Shown: positions 23,597 through 32,968 of the stretch, one piece after another | Layout: each line of letters begins with the position of its first letter | Numbering within the stretch: position 1 is the first letter of the stretch | DNA from: Clostridium gasigenes | Lineage (GTDB): Bacteria; Bacillota; Clostridia; Clostridiales; Clostridiaceae | Reading direction: 5' to 3' | Length of the DNA stretch: 64,000 nt | NCBI RefSeq assembly: GCF_900104115.1 | Contig: NZ_FNJM01000001.1 | Coordinates: 329,374-393,373 of the forward strand | Program-made: the position numbers and the translations under genes | The notes under the pieces: model-generated | The model's database searches: none | What the model was told of the DNA's origin: nothing | The model's input: only the letters and a program-made list of their open reading frames with translations

Positions 23597-23907
23597 AAAT
23601 CCCTATACCGGATGGAGATATAGGGAGAGCAATAGCCAATAAATATATTACATCGGAAAAATGGGAAGAGGCTTATGTATCATGTACAAGTGAAATAAGA
23701 AGAATTTCCATTTATACAGGTATGAATTTTAATGATGTTTTAAACCTTCCATATTCTTTATATTTACTATACAGAAAAGAGAGTTGGGTAGATAGTTGGA
23801 ATAGGACTGAAGAGGGGCGGGAGTTCCTTAAAACTCTATGGAGATTAAATCAAACTAAAGCAGATCTAAAAGCTATTAGAGAACATCAAAATAAGGGGGT
23901 GAAATAA
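23294..23907 (+). CDS. tail assembly chaperone GT, made by -1 frameshift
   Basis: The -1 frame is open from the slip site to 23907 and has no start codon before 23722. In it are PDGDIGRAIANKY, EKWEEAYVSCTSEIRRISIY and LNLPYSLYLLYRKES, a normal protein. Thus the second half is made as a fusion to G, as in lambda gpG/gpGT. About 204 residues are predicted. The ATG at 23722 is internal. Confidence 0.88.
23587..23625 (+). promoter_or_regulatory. programmed -1 frameshift signal
   Basis: CCCAAAC (23587-23593) is in the X-XXY-YYZ register of gene G and directly precedes its stop codon. Seven bases later a perfect 7-bp hairpin, CCCTATA (23601-23607) and TATAGGG (23619-23625), has an 11-base loop. 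Slip site, spacer and stimulator are all canonical. Confidence 0.9.
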
Positions 23908-26649
23908 TTGGGGTTAAGCGGTATTGCATTAGCTCCTTTAATGGTTGATATAAAGGCAGATGTAGCAGGGTTTAAAAACGATATGTCTAAAGCATCAACT
24001 GCTGGTGTTGTAGAAGCTAAAAAGATTAGTAAAGAACTTGCTAATGTAACTAAAGTTGGAGAAAATCTATCTAAAGTTGGAGGGAACCTTACAAAGTTTG
24101 TATCAGTACCTATCGCTGGGCTAGGATTAGCGGTGGGCAAAATGGCAGTAGATTTTGAAAGTGACTTTGCTAAAGTTTCAACCTTGTTGGATAGTAGTAA
24201 AGGGGATTTTAATACTTATAAGAAAGATATATTAAAAGCAAGTAGTGACAGTAAAGTAGCAGTCGGTGAATTTAGTGATGCTGTATACGAATCTATATCA
24301 GCGGGTGTGGATCAATCTAGAGCTGTAGGATTTACTACAGAGGCTATGAAACTTGCTAAAGGTGGGTTTACCACAGGTGCTAAAGCAGTAGATGTTATGA
24401 CTACTGCAATAAATGGATATAAACTTAAAACAGAGGATGCTACAAGAATAGCAGATTTATTAACCACTACTCAAAACTTAGGAAAAACTACAGTAGATGA
24501 ATTAGCATCTAGTATGGGTTCGGTTATTCCAATTGCTAGTGCTGCTAATTATGGTATAGAAGAACTAAGCGCAGCTTATGCACTTATGACTAAGAATGGT
24601 ATAGCTACAAGTGAAGCTGGGACTTATGTGAAATCTATGCTAGGAGAATTAACCACAGCTGGTAGTAAATCAGATAAAGTTTTAAGAGACTTATCAGGAA
24701 AGGGATTTGCAGATTTAAAGAAAGAAGGTACCTCTACAACAGAGATATTAGCTAAGTTAACAAAACATGCAGAAGAGAATGGGATGTCTTTGAAAGATAT
24801 GTTTGGTAGTACAGAAGCTGGTAGTGCTGCAATGGTACTTGCTAGTGGGGCAGGGGCTGAATATGATGAGATGCTAAAGGCTATGGGTATAAGTGCAGGT
24901 GCAACACAAGCTGCATTTGAGAAGATTGATGCATCACCAGCAGAACAAATGAAGGGTGCTATAAATAAAATGAAAAATGCTGGAATAGAGCTAGGAATAG
25001 CGTTGGTACCAGCATTCACTAAAATAGCAGAGGTAATAAGTGGACTTGCAGAAAAGTTTAGTGGATTATCTTCAGAGCAACAAGAAAACATGCTTAAGTG
25101 GGGTGCAATAGCACTTGTAGTAGGACCAGTATTGAAAATGGTTGGTGGAGGAATACAAACTTTTGCAAGTTTTAAATCTATTTTAGGTGGAACAACAAAA
25201 GCTTTAGGGTTATTTGAAACAGGCACAGCAGTAGCGGGTGCAGCAACAACTACACTTACAACAACTGCAGGTGCAGCAGCAGGAGCAACAGGGATTGGTG
25301 GATTGTTAGTGGAACTTGGAGGTATGGCAGTTGTGGCGGCACCTTTTGTTGCGGGGGCAGTGGTAATTGGTGCGGCTGCATATGGAATTCATAAAACAAT
25401 GTCTGAGGATGTTATTCCAACAGTGGATCTATTTGCAGATAAAGTAGAGTATACAACTGCTATTGTGGGTAATGGTTATTCCTCTATGGCAACAACAACT
25501 CAAGTAGAAACAACTAAAATAAGCGAAGCAACTCAAACGGCTGTACAAGCTTATGTAGATATGGATGATAATGTTACTAAAGCTTTATATAGTCAAAAAA
25601 TTAACCAAGAAGTGGTAACAACCGAAATGGCAACGAGTATGATAGGTCAATTTAATGCTATGGGTGAAACGATAAAGACTTCCCAAGCAACTAAGTTTAC
25701 TGAAATGAATACGGATTTAACTAACTTTTTTGTGGAAAATAGTAGTTTAACTGAAATAAGAGAAGCACAGGTTTTAGCAAAAACACAAGAAAGTCACAAT
25801 GCGCAACAAGCAACAGTTGATGCCTCTATGAAAAGAATAACTGAAATATATACTACAGCTAAAAATGAGAATAGGCAGTTAAAAGAAAGTGAGCTAACTG
25901 AAATTGGATCATTACAAGAACAAATGAAAAATAATGCAGTAAGCACATTGAGTCAAACCGAACAGGAAGCCGCAGTAATAAAACAAAGAATGAAAGATTA
26001 TCAAGGTAGATTAAGTGCAGAAATGGCATCAGAGATGATAACAAAAGCAAATGAGGCAAGAGATGGTGAAATCAGTGCAGCTAATGAGAAATATGATGGC
26101 ATTGTAAAACAAGCTTCAAGATTAAAAGAAGCAGGATATATTACTGACACTGAATATGATGACATGATAACAAAGGCTAAGGAGACTAAGGAAGAACAAA
26201 TAACTAAAGCTGGTGAAGCTTGTGAGGGTGTTAGAAAAGAGATTGAAAATGCAACCCCAGGTATATCAAGGGAAGTAGACCTTCAAACAGGAGAAATAAA
26301 AAATGGGTATGACAGAGCTTGGGATTCTATAAAGGGATTTTTCGACTGGTTATTTACTAGTAATGCAGAAGCCTCTAGTAATGCAGAGAAGGTGGGGACA
26401 GAAGCAGGGAATGGATATGATGGATATCATTATAATGGTTTGAATTATGTTCCGTTTGATGGGTATGTAGCAAGATTGCATAAAGGGGAAAGAGTTCTAA
26501 CTGCTAATGAGAATAAAGAGGTTAACCAAGGAAGTGGTATTGAAAGTAGTGATGTAAATGTAATTAATAATTTTTATGGAAAGGTAGAAAGTCCATATGA
26601 GGTTGCTAAAGCTAGCAAAAAAGCTATGAAAGATTTAAGATTTGCATAG
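23908..26649 (+). CDS. tape measure protein
   Basis: A 913-residue protein. The N-terminal region resembles TP901-type tape measures (VGENLSKVGGNLTKFVSVPI, ATGGFTTGAKAVDVMTTA-like segments). A hydrophobic alanine/glycine-rich stretch lies near residues 445-495, and a long helical region follows. A C-terminal GYVARLHKGERVLTANEN also appears in other tape measures. At about 1.5 angstroms per residue it predicts a tail near 135 nm. The start is TTG at 23908 after AAGGGGGTG. Confidence 0.93.
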   Translation: MGLSGIALAPLMVDIKADVAGFKNDMSKASTAGVVEAKKISKELANVTKVGENLSKVGGNLTKFVSVPIAGLGLAVGKMAVDFESDFAKVSTLLDSSKGDFNTYKKDILKASSDSKVAVGEFSDAVYESISAGVDQSRAVGFTTEAMKLAKGGFTTGAKAVDVMTTAINGYKLKTEDATRIADLLTTTQNLGKTTVDELASSMGSVIPIASAANYGIEELSAAYALMTKNGIATSEAGTYVKSMLGELTTAGSKSDKVLRDLSGKGFADLKKEGTSTTEILAKLTKHAEENGMSLKDMFGSTEAGSAAMVLASGAGAEYDEMLKAMGISAGATQAAFEKIDASPAEQMKGAINKMKNAGIELGIALVPAFTKIAEVISGLAEKFSGLSSEQQENMLKWGAIALVVGPVLKMVGGGIQTFASFKSILGGTTKALGLFETGTAVAGAATTTLTTTAGAAAGATGIGGLLVELGGMAVVAAPFVAGAVVIGAAAYGIHKTMSEDVIPTVDLFADKVEYTTAIVGNGYSSMATTTQVETTKISEATQTAVQAYVDMDDNVTKALYSQKINQEVVTTEMATSMIGQFNAMGETIKTSQATKFTEMNTDLTNFFVENSSLTEIREAQVLAKTQESHNAQQATVDASMKRITEIYTTAKNENRQLKESELTEIGSLQEQMKNNAVSTLSQTEQEAAVIKQRMKDYQGRLSAEMASEMITKANEARDGEISAANEKYDGIVKQASRLKEAGYITDTEYDDMITKAKETKEEQITKAGEACEGVRKEIENATPGISREVDLQTGEIKNGYDRAWDSIKGFFDWLFTSNAEASSNAEKVGTEAGNGYDGYHYNGLNYVPFDGYVARLHKGERVLTANENKEVNQGSGIESSDVNVINNFYGKVESPYEVAKASKKAMKDLRFA

Positions 26650-26658
26650 GGGGACTAT

Positions 26659-27528
26659 ATGATAATAGATATTATAAATAAAAGAACTAATAAGCAAGTT
26701 ACATTAGAATCCTATGTATATGAAAGTGGAGTTCTAATAACTAGTTTTTCCCAGGGGAATATACCTGCTACATTTAATAAAGTTAAAGGGGTGAATCAAT
26801 ATGGTTCATCTCTTTTATCATCATCACTAGAAGAAAGAAATATTGAGATACAAGCTATTATCCTTGGGAATGATAGAATGGAAGTTCAATCGTTACAAAG
26901 AAATATAGATGATGTATTAAATCCATTGGATGAATTGATTATTAAGTGTACAGATAAAAGTATAAATAAAGAGATAACCGGTAATTTAGATGGGACTCCT
27001 ATTTATTCTGAAGACTACAAAACTAATAATGATTATAGTCTTTCATTTAAGGCTTCATTCGAGTGTTTCAATCCATTTTGGAGAGATCAGAACGAAACGG
27101 CTTATAATATTGAAACTTGGGAAGATGGTGTTGAATTTGAATTAGAGCTTAATTCTTTAGGTATAGAGTTTGCTAGAAGAGGGATAAATGAAATAGAAAT
27201 TATTAATTATGGAAATATAGAAGCACCACTTGAAATTTTCTTTAAAGGGCCAGCATTAAATCCTACTATTATATTAAAGGATAAGTTTATAAAGATTAAT
27301 AAGATAATTGCGGATAATGAAACTCTTTATATTAGAACAGCTTTTGGAAATAAAGCAGTAGAAGTTATAAGAGAAGATGGTAGATACCAAGCTTATCATT
27401 ATATAGATGTAGATAGCAGTTTCTTTGATTTAGATGCAGGAAGAAACTTAATAAGCTATTCAACAGAAGGCGATTATCTACCACAAAGTGTCGTGATTAA
27501 ATATAAATGCCATTATTTTGGATTATAA
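26659..27528 (+). CDS. distal tail protein (Dit)
   Basis: A 289-residue protein of the siphophage Dit family: an N-terminal ring-forming domain with FNKVKGVNQYGSSLLSSSLE and RNIDDVLNPLDELIIKC, and a C-terminal beta-rich domain. It is a baseplate hub at the tail tip. It lies in the standard order after the tape measure. Confidence 0.88.
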   Translation: MIIDIINKRTNKQVTLESYVYESGVLITSFSQGNIPATFNKVKGVNQYGSSLLSSSLEERNIEIQAIILGNDRMEVQSLQRNIDDVLNPLDELIIKCTDKSINKEITGNLDGTPIYSEDYKTNNDYSLSFKASFECFNPFWRDQNETAYNIETWEDGVEFELELNSLGIEFARRGINEIEIINYGNIEAPLEIFFKGPALNPTIILKDKFIKINKIIADNETLYIRTAFGNKAVEVIREDGRYQAYHYIDVDSSFFDLDAGRNLISYSTEGDYLPQSVVIKYKCHYFGL

Positions 27529-27543
27529 AAAGGGAGTGCAGTT

Positions 27544-28170
27544 ATGTCAGAGTTTGGAGGCTTTTTTAATAGCGTAAATGGAGATAGGAAATATAAATCA
27601 GAGGATTTTGCAAATTATTTTAAAACATTTATAGGAAATGGGATTAATCCATCTAAAGATTCGTTAAGAGTTATAAAGAAGAGTAATAATCAAGTAGGTA
27701 TTATGGTAGGAAGTGCTTGCATTAATGGTTATTTATATTTAAATTCAACAGAACTTACAAAGTCTATATCTATTAATGTAACAAGGATAGACAGAGTAGT
27801 AATTGGATTAGATATAATTAACAGAACTTTAAGTGTATATGTACTTCAAGGAACGGTATCGGCTCCACCGGTTTTAACTAGAAATAATTCTAAGTATGAA
27901 TTATCGTTAGCTAAGATAAAAATACAAGGTTCAACTGTAAATATTGAAGATGAGAGAGGTCAAAAAGAAATATGTGGATACATGGATTTCTTAGGGAAAG
28001 ATGATCTGCAAAATATGTGGGATTTATTTAATTCACAGTGGGCAGAGTACAAGGAATTATGGCAGGATTGGTTTGTAAATATGCAAGGGAAAAGTATTAG
28101 AGGAATTTATATACAAAATACGAGACCGGCAGGTAGTAAGGTGGGAGATATATGGATAGAAGTACCTTAA
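27544..28170 (+). CDS. baseplate protein with RP-G-IW C-terminal motif
   Basis: A 208-residue structural protein. An N-terminal half with MSEFGGFFNSVNGDRKYKSE resembles upper-baseplate proteins. The C-terminus reads NTRPAGSKVGDIWIEVP. The next gene's product ends ASRPIGQLVGRIWVKLI, a related motif, so the two share a C-terminal module. It overlaps the next gene by 19 bp. Function is by position. Confidence 0.7.
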   Translation: MSEFGGFFNSVNGDRKYKSEDFANYFKTFIGNGINPSKDSLRVIKKSNNQVGIMVGSACINGYLYLNSTELTKSISINVTRIDRVVIGLDIINRTLSVYVLQGTVSAPPVLTRNNSKYELSLAKIKIQGSTVNIEDERGQKEICGYMDFLGKDDLQNMWDLFNSQWAEYKELWQDWFVNMQGKSIRGIYIQNTRPAGSKVGDIWIEVP

Positions 28171-30251
28171 AGATATTAAATAGTGATTTTACATTTTTAG
28201 GAGATATAGAAGATTATATCTCTTTTTATTTTGTAAGAAACTTCTTTCAAGCAAAGGAATTTCAACTTGTTGCTCCTATAAAGTACACATATCTTCTAAG
28301 TGAAGGCAATTATATTTATTTGAGTAAATATAAATCTATGATAATAGAAGAAATAGAAATTAATGAAGAAAAGGGGCAGATAATAGCAAAAGGTAGAGAT
28401 ATAAAAAGCATATTAGAAAGAAGAGTAACAGTTCCACCTATAGGACTTTCTTATGATGAATTTAAAGGCTCAGCAGAAGAGGTTATAAAGCACTATATAC
28501 AGGTTAATTGTATAACCCCAGTAGATAAGAATAGAAAAATATCGAATTTAGTAATAGCTCCTAATAAAAATAGAGGTAGAAATGTAAAATGGCAAAGTAG
28601 ATACAAAAACCTAATTTCAGAAATTGAGGGTATATCAAAAAATGCTGGATTAGGTTGGTTTGTATATTTAGATCAGAAGGAAAAGAAATTTATATTTGAT
28701 GTTGAAGTTGGGATAAATAGAACTGAAAGTCAAGATGTGAATTCTAGAATTATATTTTCAAGTAACTTCGATAATGTGTCTAAAGCTATTCATAAAAGTA
28801 GTTCATTACTATATAAAAATATAGGGTATGTAGGCGGACGTGGAGAAGGTGTTGAACGAGAAATAATAGAAGTAAGAAAAAAGGATGCAAGTGAATTAGA
28901 TAGAAGAGAGATATTTATAGATGCTAGAGATATAGCAGAAAGTGATAAGTTAGAGGATAGAGGGTTAACTAAGCTAAGTGAGTTAGATTATGTTTTCAAT
29001 ACAGAATCTACAGTTTTAAATAATAATTTAGTATATGAAAAGGATTGGAATTTAGGAGATTTAGTGACTATAAAAAATAACTTTGGAGTTAATAATTTAA
29101 GAGTAACGGAAGTTCGGGAAATATATGAAAGCAAGTTAACTATAGAAGTTGTTGTAGGAACTATAGAAGGGTCTGTATTAGAACAAATTAACAGCGATGT
29201 TTCGGGTTTATCAAACGAGAATAATACAGTGCAAAAGATATGGAAACCTACTATTTCCTCTAATGGAGAGATAAGCTGGGAAATTAATAATTCTTTACAA
29301 AATCCAAGTATTCAAAATATAAAAGGACCAAAAGGTGATATAGGAGCAACGGGATCTCAAGGGTTACAAGGATTAAGAGGAGAAATAGGGTTAACAGGAG
29401 TTCAAGGTTCAAAAGGGGACACCGGATTAAAAGGAGCAACTGGAGAAAAGGGAGTTCAAGGAAATCAGGGAATAAAAGGTGTCAATGGCGATAAAGGAGA
29501 TGTAGGAGCACAAGGGATTCAAGGAGCAGTAGGAAGTACACAAAGTTATATTGTTTTTCATCAACATTTTATAGCTATGGCTGGGCAGACATTGTTTGAA
29601 TGGAATGATGGATATACTTATCCTCTCAATGTTAATGCTATAGCCATCTATCTAAATGGAGTTAGATTGTCAAATAGAATTATAAATCAATTTAGAGGAA
29701 ATGGAATTCAGTTTAAAACTCCTTTAACCTTAGGCGATAAAGTTTTTATTGAGGCATTTCAGATGGTTGTAGATTTACAAGGACCTAAGGGAGATATTGG
29801 CGCAAATGGAATACCAGGATTAGTTGGTCAACAAGGAATCAAGGGCGATAAAGGGGATATTGGTATTGTCGGGGATCGAGGTATTCAAGGAGCTAAAGGA
29901 GATAAGGGAGATATAGGATTAACCGGAACACCAGGTTTAAAAGGTGAGAAAGGAGATAAGGGAGCAACTGGACAGCAAGGTTTAAAAGGAGATACTGGTA
30001 CTCAGGGACTTAAAGGGGATATCGGAGTTATAGGCGTAACTGGACCACAAGGCTTTAAAGGAGACACTGGAGCAAAAGGGGCAAGTGGGGCAAATGGATT
30101 ACAAGGGCCTAAAGGTGATACTGGAGTTCAAGGAATAGCAGGAAAAGATGGAGCTGCAGGAATAGCAGGAAAAGATGGTACACAGATAATAACCTCAGCG
30201 AGTAGACCTATTGGACAATTAGTGGGTAGGATATGGGTTAAATTAATTTAA
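28152..30251 (+). CDS. tail protein with collagen-like fibre (Gp37-like/Tal)
   Basis: A 699-residue protein. Residues 1-380 resemble siphophage ReqiPepy6 Gp37-like tail proteins (LKILNSDFTFLGDIEDYISF; IIEEIEINEEKGQIIAKGR). Two collagen-like GXY blocks follow (about 390-460 and 545-680), separated by an ~85-residue globular domain (FHQHFIAMAGQTLFEWNDGY). The end reads RPIGQLVGRIWVKL. It is probably a trimeric receptor-binding fibre. Confidence 0.85.
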   Translation: MDRSTLKILNSDFTFLGDIEDYISFYFVRNFFQAKEFQLVAPIKYTYLLSEGNYIYLSKYKSMIIEEIEINEEKGQIIAKGRDIKSILERRVTVPPIGLSYDEFKGSAEEVIKHYIQVNCITPVDKNRKISNLVIAPNKNRGRNVKWQSRYKNLISEIEGISKNAGLGWFVYLDQKEKKFIFDVEVGINRTESQDVNSRIIFSSNFDNVSKAIHKSSSLLYKNIGYVGGRGEGVEREIIEVRKKDASELDRREIFIDARDIAESDKLEDRGLTKLSELDYVFNTESTVLNNNLVYEKDWNLGDLVTIKNNFGVNNLRVTEVREIYESKLTIEVVVGTIEGSVLEQINSDVSGLSNENNTVQKIWKPTISSNGEISWEINNSLQNPSIQNIKGPKGDIGATGSQGLQGLRGEIGLTGVQGSKGDTGLKGATGEKGVQGNQGIKGVNGDKGDVGAQGIQGAVGSTQSYIVFHQHFIAMAGQTLFEWNDGYTYPLNVNAIAIYLNGVRLSNRIINQFRGNGIQFKTPLTLGDKVFIEAFQMVVDLQGPKGDIGANGIPGLVGQQGIKGDKGDIGIVGDRGIQGAKGDKGDIGLTGTPGLKGEKGDKGATGQQGLKGDTGTQGLKGDIGVIGVTGPQGFKGDTGAKGASGANGLQGPKGDTGVQGIAGKDGAAGIAGKDGTQIITSASRPIGQLVGRIWVKLI

Positions 30252-30267
30252 AAAAGGAGTGATTAGT

Positions 30268-30756
30268 ATGGCAATTAAAAATGCTATATATCAAGTAGAT
30301 AATGGCGCAGATTTTGATGAAATACATTTTAAGACAAAAGCCGAGCAGGTATTTTGTAAAGATGGAAAAACAGTTGAAGAATCACTTAGAAGAACTAGAC
30401 AGGTAAAGGTTATACTTGTTAGTCGAAGTACAAATATAAATGGACTTCAAATTGTAGAATTAGGATTTAGGCCTAAATTTATAAGGATATTAGCTCAGTT
30501 GGCAGGAACAAATTTAAAAAATTATACTAGCGATGGGAGCTATGATGGTAAGGATAGTTTATGCTTATTTAAATATGGGAGTGATGCAATCGCACCTACA
30601 TTTTCTAAAAATCAAATAATTTGTTTGCACAGTGGAAACACCTATAATTTTGCAACTATTTCAAGTGTAAGTGAAACAGGTTTCTCTTTAGAGTGGACAG
30701 GTACTGGAACATTGCCTGGTGGAGTAGAAATACAAATGAAAGTAGAAGCTTTTTAA
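30268..30756 (+). CDS. tail tip structural protein
   Basis: A 162-residue protein with an N-terminal IKNAIYQVDNGADFDEIHFK, common in phage tail appendage proteins, and a beta-rich second half (GFSLEWTGTGTLPGGVEI). I chose ATG at 30268; GTG at 30259 is upstream of it. It probably caps or attaches the fibre. Confidence 0.65.
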   Translation: MAIKNAIYQVDNGADFDEIHFKTKAEQVFCKDGKTVEESLRRTRQVKVILVSRSTNINGLQIVELGFRPKFIRILAQLAGTNLKNYTSDGSYDGKDSLCLFKYGSDAIAPTFSKNQIICLHSGNTYNFATISSVSETGFSLEWTGTGTLPGGVEIQMKVEAF

Positions 30757-30774
30757 AAAAATGGAGGTTAAAAA

Positions 30775-31005
30775 ATGAAGTATTGTGTAGTTAAAAATAC
30801 AACTACTATAGTAGATGGTTCTGAAAATAGCGAAAAGGTTATGTATGAAAATGCTGAAAATGCAGGATATGATAATAAAAAAGTTGAAATATTAACTCAA
30901 GAAGAGTATGAAACGAGACTAATTAAAATAAAAATACCAATTTCTAGTCCGAGTATAGAGGAAAGAATTGTAGCATTAGAAAACTTATTAATGAAGGTTT
31001 TATAA
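30775..31005 (+). CDS. small tail-region protein, 76 residues
   Basis: ATG follows GGAGGTTAAAA. The product starts MKYCVVKNTTTIVDGSENSE and ends with SIEERIVALENLLMKVL, an end often seen in phage tail-appendage and XkdW-like small proteins. No catalytic features. It is two bases from the interrupted ORF at 31007. Confidence 0.6.
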   Translation: MKYCVVKNTTTIVDGSENSEKVMYENAENAGYDNKKVEILTQEEYETRLIKIKIPISSPSIEERIVALENLLMKVL

Positions 31006-31006
31006 A

Positions 31007-31180
31007 ATGTATAATTTAAAAAAATATGTGGATTATGCGAAAAGAAGATGAGGTTATTTGAAAGGTATAGTTAATAAAAAGCAAATAACACAAGAAGAAT
31101 TTGAAAGTATAATAGGGTCAGAACAAGTAACTGGATTATTATTGACCGATAATATCAGACATGCTACAATAAAAATGTAA
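31007..31180 (+). pseudogene. small XkdX-like gene interrupted by an in-frame TGA
   Basis: One frame reads MYNLKKYVDYAKRR, TGA (31049-31051), then GYLKGIVNKKQITQEEFESI to TAA at 31178-31180. XkdX-like proteins are ~50 residues in this position, with a similar K-Q-I-T-x-E-E-F pattern. A TTG at 31058 with GAGG just upstream could restart translation (40 residues). It is a point mutation (TGG to TGA), two tiny ORFs, or an error. Confidence 0.5.
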
Positions 31181-31203
31181 TTTTTTTTGGAGGGGGTGTT
31201 GAA

Positions 31204-32415
31204 TTGAAAGGTAAAATACGTTATTTTGACGGACTTAGAGGATTAGCTGCATTAGTAGTAGTGATTCAGCATTATATATTAGCATTTTATCCAGCAATAT
31301 TTTCTAGAAGTGATGAATTAAGACATACTGGGTATGCTTTAGAAACAACTTTAGCAAGTACTCCTTTTAATATATTTTTCAATGGAAACTTCGCAGTATG
31401 TATATTTTTTGTTTTGAGTGGATACGTTTTAACAAATAAATTTTTTGTCACAAAGGATTCGGAATACATTACGGCTGGAGCGTGTAAGAGGTATATAAGG
31501 TTAATGATTCCAGTTTTGGTTATAGTGTCTATTGCTTATGTTTTTATGAAATTATCTATTTTTAATAATATTGAAGTTTCAAAAATAACACTATCATCAA
31601 ATTGGTTAGCTACAACTTATGACTTTGAACCAAGCCTAATGGGTATGTTAAAACAAGGAACATATGGAGTTTTTGTAGCATCAGATTTTTCATATAATAC
31701 AAGTTTGTGGACTATGGGATATGAATTTTTAGGATCGTTTTTGGTGTTTAGCTTAGCAAGTATATTTGGTAAATCTAAAAAAAGGTATATTTTTTATACT
31801 ATAATCGCAATATACTTCGCGAAAACTTATTACCTTGCATTTATATTAGGTATGATGTTAAGTGATTGTTATAATAGCAATTATGAAATTATGAGGAAGT
31901 TAAAGGGACGGGCTACTTGTAGTATATGCTTAGTATTAGGATTGTTTTTAGGATCATATCCGTTAGTACCAACAGATAATACAATTTATAAATATATCAG
32001 TATAGAAACTTTTAATCCAGGTGTTTTTTATCGTACATTAGGAGCAGTTTTATTAATGATAGCAATTATGAATTCAAAATTATTGATTTCATTTTTTTCT
32101 AGTAAGGTATTGAATTATTTAGGAGAGATATCATTCTCAATGTATCTAATTCACCTAATTATAATATGCTCTTTCTCAGGAACTTTATTTACTAGTGCAT
32201 TACCGTATTTTGGATATAACAAAGCGTTTATTTTAACATTTGTACTATCTATGATATTAATATTTATAATATCATACTATTATTGTAAGTATATAGATGA
32301 TACAGCGGTAAAAATATCATCATATGTATATAAAAAAATGTTTTCAAATACTTCAAGTGTGAATGTAATAAATGATAAAGAGATAAATAAGGAAATAGCA
32401 ATTGACTCAAAGTGA
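31204..32415 (+). CDS. membrane acyltransferase (acyltransferase_3/OafA type), likely cargo
   Basis: A 403-residue protein with about ten membrane segments and the family start YFDGLRGLAALVVVIQHYIL, whose histidine is the catalytic residue. Also seen are FVLSGYVLTNKFF and SFSMYLIHLIIICSF near the end. The family O-acetylates cell-surface sugars. Its place between tail and holin genes suggests lysogenic conversion that hides the receptor; this is inference. The start is TTG at 31204 after GGAGGGGG. A terminator follows. Confidence 0.88.
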   Translation: MKGKIRYFDGLRGLAALVVVIQHYILAFYPAIFSRSDELRHTGYALETTLASTPFNIFFNGNFAVCIFFVLSGYVLTNKFFVTKDSEYITAGACKRYIRLMIPVLVIVSIAYVFMKLSIFNNIEVSKITLSSNWLATTYDFEPSLMGMLKQGTYGVFVASDFSYNTSLWTMGYEFLGSFLVFSLASIFGKSKKRYIFYTIIAIYFAKTYYLAFILGMMLSDCYNSNYEIMRKLKGRATCSICLVLGLFLGSYPLVPTDNTIYKYISIETFNPGVFYRTLGAVLLMIAIMNSKLLISFFSSKVLNYLGEISFSMYLIHLIIICSFSGTLFTSALPYFGYNKAFILTFVLSMILIFIISYYYCKYIDDTAVKISSYVYKKMFSNTSSVNVINDKEINKEIAIDSK

Positions 32416-32456
32416 GAATTGGATTAAAAGATAAAAATTATTAAATATAAAAGTAG

Positions 32457-32484
32457 AGAGAGCAGAGAAATCTGTTCTCTTTTT
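32457..32484 (+). terminator. terminator after the acyltransferase
   Basis: GAGAGCAGA (32458-32466) pairs with TCTGTTCTC (32471-32479), then TTTTTAT. Confidence 0.65.
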
Positions 32485-32519
32485 ATGTTGAAAAATAATA
32501 AAGAAAGAAGGTATTAAAA

Positions 32520-32903
32520 ATGGAAATGGAATTTTTATTAAAATTAAAAGAACAAATAACACTGGAAACTATCTATTATATATTCACAATTCTTGTGGCT
32601 ACAGACATAATTACTGGAGTAATTAAGGCTTGGAAAAAAGGTGGCTTTAAGAGTAGATCACTACGGGATGGTATGTTTGGAAGTTTAGCAGAATTAATCT
32701 TATTAATTCTTTGCATATTAGCATCTAAACTAGTACCAATAACTAGTTTTATAGTATTTGTGGTACTTTTAGTAATGATATTTAAAGAGCTCTCTAGCAT
32801 AGTAGAAAACTTAGTAGAGTGCGGGGCTAAATTACCAACATGGCTTACAAAGGGGTTAAAGGTATATACAGATAAATTAGATAATTTAGATATTAAAGAA
32901 TAG
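32520..32903 (+). CDS. phage holin (Cph1/TcdE-like, holin_4 family)
   Basis: A 127-residue protein with three membrane segments (YYIFTILVATDIITGVI; LAELILLILCILASKLV; FIVFVVLLVMIFKEL). The basic loop AWKKGGFKSRSLRDGMFGS is typical of the family. It forms the lesion that lets the amidase out. Terminators bracket it on both sides. Confidence 0.88.
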   Translation: MEMEFLLKLKEQITLETIYYIFTILVATDIITGVIKAWKKGGFKSRSLRDGMFGSLAELILLILCILASKLVPITSFIVFVVLLVMIFKELSSIVENLVECGAKLPTWLTKGLKVYTDKLDNLDIKE

Positions 32904-32910
32904 TTAATCT

Positions 32911-32941
32911 AGGAGCAGTAGAAATACTGTTCTTTTATTTT
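32911..32941 (+). terminator. hairpin between holin and amidase
   Basis: AGGAGCAGTA pairs with TACTGTTCTT (with G-U pairs), then TTATTTTTTT. It likely tunes amidase expression. Confidence 0.55.
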
Positions 32942-32968
32942 TTTAAAAAATATGAGGAGGAAAATATT

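Noticed and set aside
24624..25226. 200-codon open frame on the minus strand in the tape measure gene
   Set aside because: It is antisense to a clear tape measure gene, has no ribosome site and a serine/proline-rich low-complexity composition.
29320..30180. Dense GGA-rich near-repeats resembling a repeat array
   Set aside because: They are the codons of collagen-like GXY blocks in one open frame, with no regular spacers, so not CRISPR or a mobile repeat.
31049..31051. TGA as selenocysteine codon in the small tail ORF
   Set aside because: No SECIS-like hairpin follows, and a phage tail protein has no need for it. Nonsense mutation or two ORFs is simpler.
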